DNA of 64,000 nucleotides from an uncultured Collinsella sp. (lineage in GTDB: Bacteria; Actinomycetota; Coriobacteriia; Coriobacteriales; Coriobacteriaceae): the NCBI GenBank assembly GCA_900541135.1, contig UQIG01000009.1:1-64000 (forward strand), written 5' to 3'. Position numbers and translations under genes: made by a program. Below the pieces are notes generated by a model. The model was not told the origin of the DNA. It saw only the letters and a list, made by a program, of their open reading frames with translations, and did not search any database. Positions 51,321-60,246 of this stretch are shown here, one piece after another (within the stretch, counting starts at the first letter, position 1; each line of letters begins with the position of its first letter).

Positions 51321-52397
51321 TTAGTCCTCGGCGTTGTAGCCAAAGCGGCGAATCTGGGCCTCGTCGTCGCGCCAGCCGGCCTTGACCTTCACGTCCAGCT
51401 CCAAAAAGACCTGCGTGCCAAAGATACGCTCAAGGTCACGACGGGCATCGATGCCGATATGCTTAATCATTTCGCCGCCCTTGCCGATGATGATGCCCTT
51501 CTGCCCCTCGCGCTCGACGTAAATCGTGGCGTGCACGCGCAGGACCTTCTTAGTCTGCTCGAGGGCGTCACAGATGACGCCCACGGAGTGCGGGATCTCA
51601 TCACGGGTGCGGCGCAAGACCTTCTCGCGCACAAACTCGGCAACGAGCGTCTCGTCGGAAGCGTCGGTACCCATGTCCTCGGGGAACCAACGCGGACCCT
51701 CGGGCAAAAAGTGCGCAACGGTCTCAATGAAGGCATCGACGTTGAAGTTCTTGACCGACGACGTCACGATCTCATCGTCATATTCCATGAGCTCGTGGGC
51801 TGTCTTAAGCTGCTCCATGACCTGTGCGGGGTCGGCCTCATCGGCCTTTGTGAGCACCAGGACCTTCTTGGAACGGGCGTTTTTGACGCGCTCGGCAACC
51901 CAGGCGTCTCCCCTGCCGATCGGCTTGGTGGCATCAATCAAAAACGCGACGACATCGACATCGTTCAGTTCGAACAACGCGCTCTTGTTGAGCTCGGACC
52001 CCAGGCCGTCCTTGGGCTTGTGGATACCCGGGGTATCGACAAAGACCAGCTGGTAACCGGGGCGGTTGACGACGGCGCGCATGCGGCGGCGGGTCGTCTG
52101 GGCCACCGGCGAGGTGATGGCGACCTTTTTGCCATAGCAGGCGTTGAGCAGCGTGGACTTGCCGGCGTTGGGGCGGCCGACCAGCGCCACGAAGCCGCTG
52201 CGGAAACCAGGCTCAACGTCGCCAAAGCCCGCGAGGCTGTCGCCCTCGTCGCACAGGGCGTCGAGTTCCTCGTCGCTCATGCCCTCAAACGGATCGAACT
52301 CCTCGACATCCTCATAGGCATCGTTCGCTTCGGCATCCACCGCATCCAGGGACTCGTCGTCCAGAGTTTCATCGATAGGCTGCATATTGTCGGACAT
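51321..52397 (-). CDS. era: GTPase Era with acidic N-terminal extension
   Basis: A 358-aa GTPase for 16S rRNA maturation and 30S assembly. G1 GRPNAGKST (74-82), switch II DTPGIHKPKDG, G4 TKAD, then a C-terminal KH domain (about 270-345, IIGKGGEMIKHIGIDARR) that binds the 3' end of 16S rRNA. The first 65 residues are an acidic, probably disordered extension absent from typical 300-aa Era. GAAAGGG precedes the ATG. Confidence 0.95.
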   Translation of the reverse strand: MSDNMQPIDETLDDESLDAVDAEANDAYEDVEEFDPFEGMSDEELDALCDEGDSLAGFGDVEPGFRSGFVALVGRPNAGKSTLLNACYGKKVAITSPVAQTTRRRMRAVVNRPGYQLVFVDTPGIHKPKDGLGSELNKSALFELNDVDVVAFLIDATKPIGRGDAWVAERVKNARSKKVLVLTKADEADPAQVMEQLKTAHELMEYDDEIVTSSVKNFNVDAFIETVAHFLPEGPRWFPEDMGTDASDETLVAEFVREKVLRRTRDEIPHSVGVICDALEQTKKVLRVHATIYVEREGQKGIIIGKGGEMIKHIGIDARRDLERIFGTQVFLELDVKVKAGWRDDEAQIRRFGYNAED

Positions 52398-52409
52398 GAA
52401 AATCCCTTT

Positions 52410-52787
52410 CTAAATAAAGTCGAGCGCGTGGGCAAATACCAGCAATCCCACAATCGCGGCGGTGATGGAAAGTACGTATACGGAGGCGGCGGCGATATCC
52501 TTCGCACGCTTTGCCAGCGGATGGAGCTCCTGGGTCGCCAGGTCGACGATCGCCTCCATGGCTGTGTTGCACAGCTCGCCGTGAATCACCAAGCCACAGC
52601 AGATGATAACCGTGGCCCACTCGGCAATGTCGAGCCCCACGATGCAGCCGGCAATGACGGTGCACACGCCCGCCACGAGCATGACCTTAATGTTGCGCTC
52701 GGTCTTGACGGCGGTGACGAAGCCCTCCATGGCGTAGGAGAACGACTTTAAGAAGGACGGATGGTCCTTGTTCGATCCGGGAATCAT
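52410..52787 (-). CDS. dgkA: Diacylglycerol/undecaprenol kinase
   Basis: A 125-aa trimeric membrane kinase with three helices. The family motif is GELCNTAMEAIVD (Glu, Asn and second Glu of the active site), and FSYAMEGFVTAVKTERN-type N-terminus is typical. Gram-positive members phosphorylate undecaprenol, recycling the cell-wall lipid carrier. Gene order ybeY-dgkA-era is conserved. Confidence 0.92.
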   Translation of the reverse strand: MIPGSNKDHPSFLKSFSYAMEGFVTAVKTERNIKVMLVAGVCTVIAGCIVGLDIAEWATVIICCGLVIHGELCNTAMEAIVDLATQELHPLAKRAKDIAAASVYVLSITAAIVGLLVFAHALDFI

Positions 52788-52796
52788 AGACGGCTC

Positions 52797-53306
52797 CTAG
52801 TCGTGGGCGTGGTTGGTGATGGGGCCGACGTGGACCAGCTTGGGGTCCTCGCCGCGCTCGAGCGCCAGATCGCGCAAGATGGCGTCCTCGCGGGCCTCCA
52901 TGACCTCGGCCTCGTCGTCCTCGATATGGTCATACCCCAGCAGGTGCAGCATGCCATGCACGAGCATCAGGCGGCACTCGTCGGCAGGGCTATTGCCAAA
53001 GCCGGGGGCCTGACGGGCAATGACCTCCGGGGCCAAGATGATATCGCCGAGCTCGAGCGTCTCGTCGGCGGGAATATCCTCGTCAAAGGCCGAGTCGCAT
53101 TCAAAAGAGAGAACATCGGTGGTACGGTCGATACCGCGCCACTCGTGGTTGAGCTCGTGCATCTCGTCCTCGTCGACATACGAAAGGGAAATCTCGACTC
53201 CACGTTCAACGCCCTCGGCGGCAAGCACAACCTCGCAGATGTGCTCCACCTCCTGCGCGTCGAGCAGCGTATCGAGCTCGGCATCGTTGCTGATCAATAC
53301 ACTCAA
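52797..53306 (-). CDS. ybeY: Endoribonuclease YbeY
   Basis: A 169-aa zinc endoribonuclease in 16S rRNA 3' end processing and ribosome quality control. The metal motif HGMLHLLGYDH (three His) is intact, and RTTDVLSFE is conserved. Its ATG overlaps the phoH stop by 4 nt. Confidence 0.95.
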   Translation of the reverse strand: MSVLISNDAELDTLLDAQEVEHICEVVLAAEGVERGVEISLSYVDEDEMHELNHEWRGIDRTTDVLSFECDSAFDEDIPADETLELGDIILAPEVIARQAPGFGNSPADECRLMLVHGMLHLLGYDHIEDDEAEVMEAREDAILRDLALERGEDPKLVHVGPITNHAHD

Positions 53307-54289
53307 CGGGACTCCTTTCGGTCGCGCGGGCGCTGCTCGCGCACGTCATCATAAGCTTCATATGCCTCGACGATACGACCCACCAGGGCATGGCGCACCA
53401 CGTCGGCACGCTCGAGGTGAGAAAATGCGACATCGTCGACACGGCCCAAAATCTGCTCAACGTCAGCAAGACCGCCACGACGACCCACCAGGTCGCGCTG
53501 GCTCAGGTCGCCGGTAATCACGAACTTGGAGTTGAACCCAAGGCGTGTCAGGAACATCTTCATCTGCTCGGGCGTGGTATTTTGCGCCTCGTCGAGCACC
53601 ACGAAGGCATCACTCAGCGTGCGGCCGCGCATATAGGCAAGCGGGGCAATCTCGATCACGCCGCGCTCCATAAGCTCATCGGTGCGCTCGCGATCCATCA
53701 TGTCAAAAAGGGCGTCGTAGAGCGGACGCATGTAGGGATCGATCTTTTCCTCGAGGGTGCCGGGCAAAAAGCCCAGATTCTCCCCCGCCTCGACAACCGG
53801 ACGTGTCAAGATCAGACGGCCCACCTCGTGACGCTTGAGCGCGGCAACGGCGAGCGCCATAGCCAGATAGGTCTTACCGGTACCGGCAGGACCCAAGCCA
53901 AACGTGATGGTATGCGAGCGGATGGCATCCACATAGCGCTTTTGCCCGAGCGTCTTGGGGCGAATGACGCGGCCGCGATACGAAAGCAGCACGTCATCGC
54001 GAAGCGACGTAGCCTCGTGCTCACCGTCGCGCAAGACGGCCAGGCAGCGAGAGACATCGTCGGCAGACAGCGTGCGCCCGGCGGCCGCCTCGCGAAAAGC
54101 GTGCTCGAAAAAGCGCGCCACGAGTTCGACCTCGTCCGGGTCGCCGCTCACGGCGATGCTATCGCCACGGGCGACCACGTGAGCGCGAACCAAGCTCTCG
54201 AGCGCGCGAAGGACGCCGTCGCCGGCGCCCAAAACGCACGAGGGATCAATTCCCTCGGGAACGGTAAGTCTAATCTTCGAGGCTTCCAT
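53303..54289 (-). CDS. PhoH family ATPase
   Basis: A 328-aa PhoH-like protein. Walker A GPAGTGKTYLAM (about 145-156), LTRPVVEAGENLGFLPG, and Walker B with VVLDEAQNTT. An N-terminal KH-like segment of about 90 residues precedes the ATPase core. Beside ybeY it is thought to act in RNA metabolism; the activity is not settled. The ATG at 54289 has GGGAGG upstream; its first 20 nt overlap the mtaB 3' end. Confidence 0.93.
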   Translation of the reverse strand: MEASKIRLTVPEGIDPSCVLGAGDGVLRALESLVRAHVVARGDSIAVSGDPDEVELVARFFEHAFREAAAGRTLSADDVSRCLAVLRDGEHEATSLRDDVLLSYRGRVIRPKTLGQKRYVDAIRSHTITFGLGPAGTGKTYLAMALAVAALKRHEVGRLILTRPVVEAGENLGFLPGTLEEKIDPYMRPLYDALFDMMDRERTDELMERGVIEIAPLAYMRGRTLSDAFVVLDEAQNTTPEQMKMFLTRLGFNSKFVITGDLSQRDLVGRRGGLADVEQILGRVDDVAFSHLERADVVRHALVGRIVEAYEAYDDVREQRPRDRKESR

Positions 54290-55562
54290 GAACCTCCCTG
54301 CGTGCATGGACCAAGCCGGAATCATCGACTCCGATGATAGCAACATCGAGCAGGCACGGGGCTGTAAGTCCACAGGTATCGTCAAGACGGGCATGATGGA
54401 ACGAGCCGAGCGTCAGGTTGTCACCATACTCGAGCACGGCACGCTCGACCGTGCCCACGCGACGACGAGCGTCGGCAATAGCGAGCTCCTGTGCGGCGGC
54501 CCGCGTACGGCGGCTGCGCTCGGCCATAACCTCGGGTGGCACCTGGTCGGGCATGTCGGCAGCAAGGGTACCGGGACGCTTGCTGTAGCGGAACACGTGC
54601 ATACGCGAGAAACCCACACGGCGGCACAGCGCCAGCGACTCCTCGAACTCCTCGTCCGTCTCACCAGGAAAACCGACGATGACATCGCACGAAAGGGACG
54701 CCTGGGGCAAGTTGGCGCGAATCATACGCACCGTGTCCTCAAAGGCCTCGGCGCTATAGGGACGGCCCATGCGATGCAGGGTCGCCGTGCAGCCGGACTG
54801 CACGGGCAGGTGCAAAAACGGGGCGATACGCTGCGGGTAGCGCGCCATAACCTTAAGCAGGCGCTCGGAGATATCCATGGGCTCGACCGAGGAAATGCGC
54901 ACATGCGGAATAGACGTGCGCTCCATGATGGCCTCGAGCAGCTCATCGATTTCGACGTGCTCGTCGGTCGCGCTCTTGCCATCGTAGGCACCCAGGTTCA
55001 CACCGGTCAGCACCACCTCGGGCACGCCGGCCTCCTGGGCCTCGCGAACTTGCTCGAGCACGGACTCGACGGGCACGGAGCGCTCGGGGCCGCGCGCCTT
55101 CCACACAATGCAATAGGTGCAGCGATGGTTGCAGCCGTCCTGAATCTTCACGCCCAGGCGAGAGCGACCGAGCGCATCGACCACCTCACCATCGCTGCAG
55201 GCGGGAACGCTATCGGACTCAACGCCCAGCACCTCGCAGACACGATCGGCGACATCGATCTTGGACGGCTCGGCGATCACGCGATCCGAAAGCTCCAGCA
55301 GCTCCTCGGGATGCAAATTGACCACGCATCCGGTCACGACCACATAGGGCTCGTTTGGATGGGCCAGCGCATGACGGACGGCCTTACGGGTCTTGGCCTC
55401 GGCCTCGCCCGTAACGGCACAAGTGTTAATGACGATCAGATCGGCATCCTGGGGCTCCACAATAGCAAAGCCCAGGCGCATAAGATCGGCAGTGATACGG
55501 TCAGACTCTACCCGGTTGACACGGCAGCCGAGGTTGACGACGGAAATATGGGGTGCGAGCAC
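54270..55562 (-). CDS. mtaB: tRNA (t6A37) methylthiotransferase MtaB
   Basis: A 430-aa radical SAM methylthiotransferase making ms2t6A37 in tRNA for ANN codons. VNLGCRVNRVESD and NTCAVTGEAEAKTRK are the MtaB form of the UPF0004 domain; radical SAM CNHRCTYC; a TRAM-like C-terminus. Its place after dnaJ matches the Bacillus yqeV locus. Confidence 0.94.
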   Translation of the reverse strand: MLAPHISVVNLGCRVNRVESDRITADLMRLGFAIVEPQDADLIVINTCAVTGEAEAKTRKAVRHALAHPNEPYVVVTGCVVNLHPEELLELSDRVIAEPSKIDVADRVCEVLGVESDSVPACSDGEVVDALGRSRLGVKIQDGCNHRCTYCIVWKARGPERSVPVESVLEQVREAQEAGVPEVVLTGVNLGAYDGKSATDEHVEIDELLEAIMERTSIPHVRISSVEPMDISERLLKVMARYPQRIAPFLHLPVQSGCTATLHRMGRPYSAEAFEDTVRMIRANLPQASLSCDVIVGFPGETDEEFEESLALCRRVGFSRMHVFRYSKRPGTLAADMPDQVPPEVMAERSRRTRAAAQELAIADARRRVGTVERAVLEYGDNLTLGSFHHARLDDTCGLTAPCLLDVAIIGVDDSGLVHARREVHGSLED

Positions 55563-55571
55563 GCGGGCTCC

Positions 55572-56720
55572 TTAATCGAGGATATCGTCGAGGGCACTCT
55601 TGATACGGTCGGTCACCGACTTCTTACCAGAAGCGACGTCATCGCCCATCTCATCGGCAAAAGCACGGAGCAGCTCGCGTTGCTTATTGGAAAGATTGGT
55701 GGGAACGACCACGCGCAGTTGCACGATCAGGCGGCCACGCGAACCGCCACCGCCAATGCGCGGCATGCCGTAATTATTGACGCTCACGGTGTCGCCGTAC
55801 TGGGCGCCGGCGGGAACCGTCACCTTAACGACCTCGTCGGGCATAATGCCCTCGACCTCGATCTCGCAGCCGAGCGCAGCCTGCGCAATCGAGATATCGC
55901 TCACCAGGTACAGGTCGTCACCGTTGCGCTTAAAGCGCTCATGGTCGGCAACGCGCACGTTGACAATCAGGTCGCCCGAAGGCTCGCCGCGAAGGCCGGC
56001 CTCGCCAAAGCCGCTCACACGCAGCTGGCGACCGGTCGAAACGCCGGCGGGAATATCGATGTCGATCTTTTCATGCGAAGGCGTGCGGCCCTGACCGTCG
56101 CAGGTCTCGCAGGGATGGTCGATAACCGTGCCCTCGCCATGGCAGTCGGGGCAAGGCGAGGAAGACTGAACCTGGCCCAGGAACGAACGCTGAACCGTCG
56201 TGACGTAGCCCGTACCGTGGCAGCGGCCGCACTGCTTTTCCTGTGCGCCCTCTGCCCTACCGGTGCCATTGCAGTCCTCGCAAGGAGCAAGGCGGTCATA
56301 GCTGATTGTCTTTTTGCAGCCGAGCGCCGCCTCCTCGAGCGTCACCGAAAGCGAGATGGCCATGTCACGTCCGCGACGACGCTCACGACGGCCGCGGGCG
56401 CCACCGCCGGCGCCGCCGCCAAAGAACGACGAGAACAAGTCGTCCATGCCCATGCCACCAAAGATATCGTTGATATCGACGTAGCCCGAACCACCAGGGC
56501 CGTCGGCGGTGCCGTAACGGTCGTAGTTAGCACGCTTCTGCTCATCGGAAAGAACGGAATAGGCCTCGTTGAGCTCCTTGAACTTGGCCTCGGCCTCGGG
56601 GTCGTCCGAAACATCCGGATGTACGGTACGGGCCTTCTTTAGAAACGCGCGCTTAATCGTCCGCGCGTCGGCATCCCTGTCGACGCCAAGCACCTCGTAG
56701 TAATCCCTATTTTCCGACAC
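55572..56720 (-). CDS. dnaJ: Chaperone protein DnaJ
   Basis: A 382-aa type I J-protein. J domain (1-68) with HPD, Gly-rich region, four CxxCxGxG zinc motifs (CEDCNGTG, CGRCHGTG, CPDCHGEG, CETCDGQG) and full C-terminal substrate domains I and II. It stimulates DnaK. The GTG at 56720 is chosen: GGAAGGA lies 8 nt upstream and the J domain begins at once; the ATG at 56786 would add 22 residues. dnaK/grpE are not in the window. Confidence 0.95.
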   Translation of the reverse strand: MSENRDYYEVLGVDRDADARTIKRAFLKKARTVHPDVSDDPEAEAKFKELNEAYSVLSDEQKRANYDRYGTADGPGGSGYVDINDIFGGMGMDDLFSSFFGGGAGGGARGRRERRRGRDMAISLSVTLEEAALGCKKTISYDRLAPCEDCNGTGRAEGAQEKQCGRCHGTGYVTTVQRSFLGQVQSSSPCPDCHGEGTVIDHPCETCDGQGRTPSHEKIDIDIPAGVSTGRQLRVSGFGEAGLRGEPSGDLIVNVRVADHERFKRNGDDLYLVSDISIAQAALGCEIEVEGIMPDEVVKVTVPAGAQYGDTVSVNNYGMPRIGGGGSRGRLIVQLRVVVPTNLSNKQRELLRAFADEMGDDVASGKKSVTDRIKSALDDILD

Positions 56721-56801
56721 GACCGAATCCTTCCGACTTTCATTATTGTCACAGTGCGTCCTATACCCAAGCTGGGCCGGCCGCAAACAGAGGGTTTGAT
56801 G

Positions 56802-57905
56802 TTATTGCATTTGGTACGGCGAAAGCATGGCCCGTTGCGAGCAGCTCGCGAACCAAACCGACACGAGCGCGAACATGAAGCCGTTGGCAAAACCGTTGGC
56901 AAACTGCATCGCACCGCGCTTCCACCACAGCAGACTGCGATGAAGCACACCGTCCGAAAGCACCATGAACAGGCCCATGGTAAACGGAATAAAGCACATC
57001 ACGGCAAAGGCCGAGAACACGCCCGAGATGGCCGAGAGTACCAAAAACGGCGCCACGATGCCCATCAGGTAAAAACCGGTACGAGCTTTGCCTTCCAAGC
57101 GCTCGGCCTCAACATGGGCGCGGCCGACCAGGTCGCCGCCCGCGGCACCGTTGGTGCCAGCATGACCCATGCCGCTAATGCGGACCTCGTCGCCATCGTG
57201 CGTGCCGGCAGGAAACTCAATCGTCTGCTCGGAGGTTACGCGAGTACGGCCGCTGCCACCGCAATCAGGGCAGGGGTCGGCCACGACCTTACCGGAACCG
57301 CCGCACTCGGGGCAGACCGACTGGAACGTGCCCGCACCAAACAGGAAGGACAGGTCGACGTCGATGTGGCCGCGACCACCGCAGCTCGGGCAGGTATGGG
57401 CATGATCAGACGAAACGGAGCCCGAGCCACCGCAATGACCGCAGGTATCGAAGCGCGTGTAGCGGACGGTCTTGCGGGCACCGCCCTTGGCCTCCTTGGC
57501 GTCGAGTTTGATATCGACGACCACGTTGGCACCGTTCTCGGGATTATAGGCAGCCTGCCCACGACGCTGCTGGCCCCAGGCACCGCCAAAAGGAAAGCCG
57601 CCCTCAAAAGGATTGCCATAACCCGTGCTGCCGGCGTAGCCGCCACCATAGGGCGAAGCCGTAGGAGCACCGGCAAAGGGATTGCCCGAACGCATGGCGT
57701 CGTAGCGCGAACGCTTCTGCTCGTCCGAAAGCACGGCGTAGGCCTCGGAAACCTCTTTAAACTTTTCCTCGGCATCCGGCTCTTTGTTGACGTCCGGATG
57801 GAGCTTGCGGGCCTTTTGCTGGAAGGCCTTTTGAATATCACGCGAGGTGGCGTCCTTGGAGACACCCAGAATCTCGTAGTAATCTTTTTCGTTCATCGTC
57901 GCCAT
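56802..57905 (-). CDS. Membrane-anchored J-domain protein (second DnaJ)
   Basis: A 367-aa protein. J domain (about 8-72) with HPD at 36-38, Gly/Phe-rich region (75-115), four zinc motifs (Cys155/158, 172/175, 198/201, 212/215), then only a shortened substrate-binding region. Where type I DnaJ has domain II and a dimerisation segment, this protein has about three hydrophobic helices (278-295, 297-318, 338-356). It could recruit DnaK to the membrane. The ATG at 57905 has GGAGG upstream. It lies between hemW and the soluble dnaJ. Confidence 0.85.
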   Translation of the reverse strand: MATMNEKDYYEILGVSKDATSRDIQKAFQQKARKLHPDVNKEPDAEEKFKEVSEAYAVLSDEQKRSRYDAMRSGNPFAGAPTASPYGGGYAGSTGYGNPFEGGFPFGGAWGQQRRGQAAYNPENGANVVVDIKLDAKEAKGGARKTVRYTRFDTCGHCGGSGSVSSDHAHTCPSCGGRGHIDVDLSFLFGAGTFQSVCPECGGSGKVVADPCPDCGGSGRTRVTSEQTIEFPAGTHDGDEVRISGMGHAGTNGAAGGDLVGRAHVEAERLEGKARTGFYLMGIVAPFLVLSAISGVFSAFAVMCFIPFTMGLFMVLSDGVLHRSLLWWKRGAMQFANGFANGFMFALVSVWFASCSQRAMLSPYQMQ

Positions 57906-57963
57906 GCGCGGCAACCTCCTGCTCACAGCAGCGTATATATTCCGGTAATTCTACCCGAGCGAC

Positions 57964-59196
57964 CTAAGCTAGATCCCAAAACAGCTCGAACAGAACATTT
58001 CCATCGAGCCAGCCCAGGTGGGTCGGCGCCAGACGAGCTCGAACATGACCCGCGACGACATCTGCCGAAGTGAAGGGTCCCTCATGGACCCCGAGCGTCT
58101 CAGGCACCCAAGTGGCAAGACCCAATTCGAGTGCGCGATCGCAGGCAGCTGCCAGCTCATCGGCCGGGATGACACGAGCCGCGCGAACCAACAGGTCGGA
58201 CGCGACACCGCGCGTCATGCGACAGGCGAGCATCAGGTCTTCGGCCGCAGCCTCGCGCTGCGACAGATGTTCGGCCTCGAACGCCGTCGCGTCATCGTCG
58301 CGTTGCACCAGACGCACGCGGTGCGCATCGCCTCGAGAAGACACGCCGGGGAACAAACCTGCAAGACGGTCGAAATCCTCGGCGTCGAGCATGCCCGCGG
58401 CAGAACGACCCAGGCCCAGGTAGCCCCGTCCGGTCCAGTAGGCAATGTTATGGGCGCACTCATGGCCGTCGAGCGCATAGCTCGCCACCTCATAGGGGTG
58501 ATAACCGGCCGCACCCAGGAGCTCGCGTGCCATATCCATGCAGGCGGCCTGAAAATCCTCGTCGGGCTCGAGCGACTCGTCGCGACACGCCATGAGGTAG
58601 AGCGGCGTGGCCTCCTCGAGCGTGAGCGGGTACACCGACACATGATGCGGCGCCGCCACCAGCACGCCATCGAGCGTGCGCTTCCAACTCGCTGCGGTCT
58701 GCCCGGGAAGTCCGCACATAAGGTCGCACGACACGTCAAGCCCAGCGGTCTTGACTGTCGCGATGGCGGCGAGCGCCCGATCGGCATCGTGAATACGGCC
58801 GATAGCGGTAAGTTCGGTGTTATCGAGCGTTTGCACGCCCAGAGAGACGCGTGTGACACCAACCTTGGCAAGTGCAGCGGCAAGCTCGGCGGTCAGCGAC
58901 TCAGGATTGGCCTCACAGGTAAACTCAACAGGCCTGCACCACGCAGAGATACGCCGGGCAAGTTCTACCAGACGCTCCCCCGCCAGCGACGGCGTGCCGC
59001 CGCCAACATAGACGGTGCGAATCTGTGCAAGCGCGCCTGCGTCGCCAAAGGCATCGAGACGCGCATACAACTGCTCAAAATAGGTATCGAGCGCAACGCT
59101 CATGTTGCACGGAGCAAAACTGCGTGAGTCAAAGTCACAGTACCGGCATTTTTGGGCGCAAAACGGCACATGCACGTACAGCGCGGTAACGGCCAC
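57964..59196 (-). CDS. hemW: HemW (coproporphyrinogen III oxidase-like, heme chaperone)
   Basis: A 410-aa radical SAM protein. LYVHVPFCAQKCRYCDF contains the CxxxCxxC cluster motif; YVGGGTPSL and GVQTLDN are typical, followed by a HemN C-terminal domain. HemW inserts heme into target enzymes and is not a true HemN. The lepA-hemW pairing is widespread; dusB is inserted between them here. Confidence 0.92.
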   Translation of the reverse strand: MAVTALYVHVPFCAQKCRYCDFDSRSFAPCNMSVALDTYFEQLYARLDAFGDAGALAQIRTVYVGGGTPSLAGERLVELARRISAWCRPVEFTCEANPESLTAELAAALAKVGVTRVSLGVQTLDNTELTAIGRIHDADRALAAIATVKTAGLDVSCDLMCGLPGQTAASWKRTLDGVLVAAPHHVSVYPLTLEEATPLYLMACRDESLEPDEDFQAACMDMARELLGAAGYHPYEVASYALDGHECAHNIAYWTGRGYLGLGRSAAGMLDAEDFDRLAGLFPGVSSRGDAHRVRLVQRDDDATAFEAEHLSQREAAAEDLMLACRMTRGVASDLLVRAARVIPADELAAACDRALELGLATWVPETLGVHEGPFTSADVVAGHVRARLAPTHLGWLDGNVLFELFWDLA

Positions 59197-59198
59197 CG

Positions 59199-60242
59199 TT
59201 AGGCCTCCAGCGGATGAGCGGGCACCGACTCGCCGGCGGCAAGTGCGGCCTCGCAGGCCACCACATCGTGCTCGATATCATCGACCAGTGCCATGAACTC
59301 CTCGTATGTGGAGCAACGCACCACCTGAGCGCGCCAGGCGGCAGCATGGGGCATGCCCTTTAGATACCAGCTTGCGTACGTGCGGGCACGCGACATGAGC
59401 GGCAACAGCTCGTGCGTGAGCGTCAGATGCTCGCGCAGGGCATCCAGGCGCTCGCATGAGGAGCGAGACGGCACTGGCGTGGCGTCCAGTGCAAGGGCGC
59501 GGGCATCGCCGAACACCCAGGGGTTGCCATAGATACCGCGCGCGATAAACACCGCGCTGGCACCCGAGTTGCGCAGATGCTCCGCGGCATCCTCGGCCGA
59601 GAAAACATCGCCCGAACCGATCACAGGAATCTCGACGGCATCTGCGACCTCATCGACGACCGACCAATCGGCCTGACCCGTATAGAGCTGCGTGGCACAG
59701 CGACCATGCACGGCGACTGCGGCAGCCCCTGCACCCTCAAGCATCTGGGCAAATGTCGCGGCATTGCGATCCTCGGCATAAAAGCCCTTGCGAATCTTGA
59801 CGGTCACGGGCACGTGCGCCGCACCCACCGCCGCCTCGACGATCTGCTCTGCCAGCTCGGGCGCACGCATAAGCGCCGAGCCCTCGCCCTTGGTGACGAC
59901 CTTGCGAGCCGGGCAGGCCATGTTGATATCGATCAGCGACAGGCGATCGCCCACACGCTCCTCGACGGCAGCGACAGCGCTCGCAAACTGATCGGGCTTG
60001 GAGCCAAAGAGCTGCACGCAGATCTGCTGCTCCTCATCGGCCGGCAGTACCAGGCGCCACGTCTTATTGCTGGCATAGGCAAGGCCCGCCACGCTCACCA
60101 TCTCGCTATAGGCAAGATGGGCACCGCGACGGCGGCACATAATGCGATAGGCGGGATCGGTTACGCCCGCCATGGGAGCCATAAGGAACGGCTGCTCGGC
60201 ATAGGCACCAAGCAACCGCTTGCTGTATTCAGAAAGCGCCAT
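59199..60242 (-). CDS. dusB: tRNA-dihydrouridine synthase
   Basis: A 347-aa flavin enzyme reducing uridines in the tRNA D-loop. LMAPMAGVTDPAYR at the N-terminus, DINMACPARKVVTKGEGSALM with the catalytic Cys, KIRKGF, VHGRCATQLYTG and NGDVFSAED-like GSGDVFSAEDA follow. DusB type is likely from overall length and motifs. It lies 2 nt before hemW and 4 nt after lepA. Confidence 0.92.
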   Translation of the reverse strand: MALSEYSKRLLGAYAEQPFLMAPMAGVTDPAYRIMCRRRGAHLAYSEMVSVAGLAYASNKTWRLVLPADEEQQICVQLFGSKPDQFASAVAAVEERVGDRLSLIDINMACPARKVVTKGEGSALMRAPELAEQIVEAAVGAAHVPVTVKIRKGFYAEDRNAATFAQMLEGAGAAAVAVHGRCATQLYTGQADWSVVDEVADAVEIPVIGSGDVFSAEDAAEHLRNSGASAVFIARGIYGNPWVFGDARALALDATPVPSRSSCERLDALREHLTLTHELLPLMSRARTYASWYLKGMPHAAAWRAQVVRCSTYEEFMALVDDIEHDVVACEAALAAGESVPAHPLEA

Positions 60243-60246
60243 GGAC

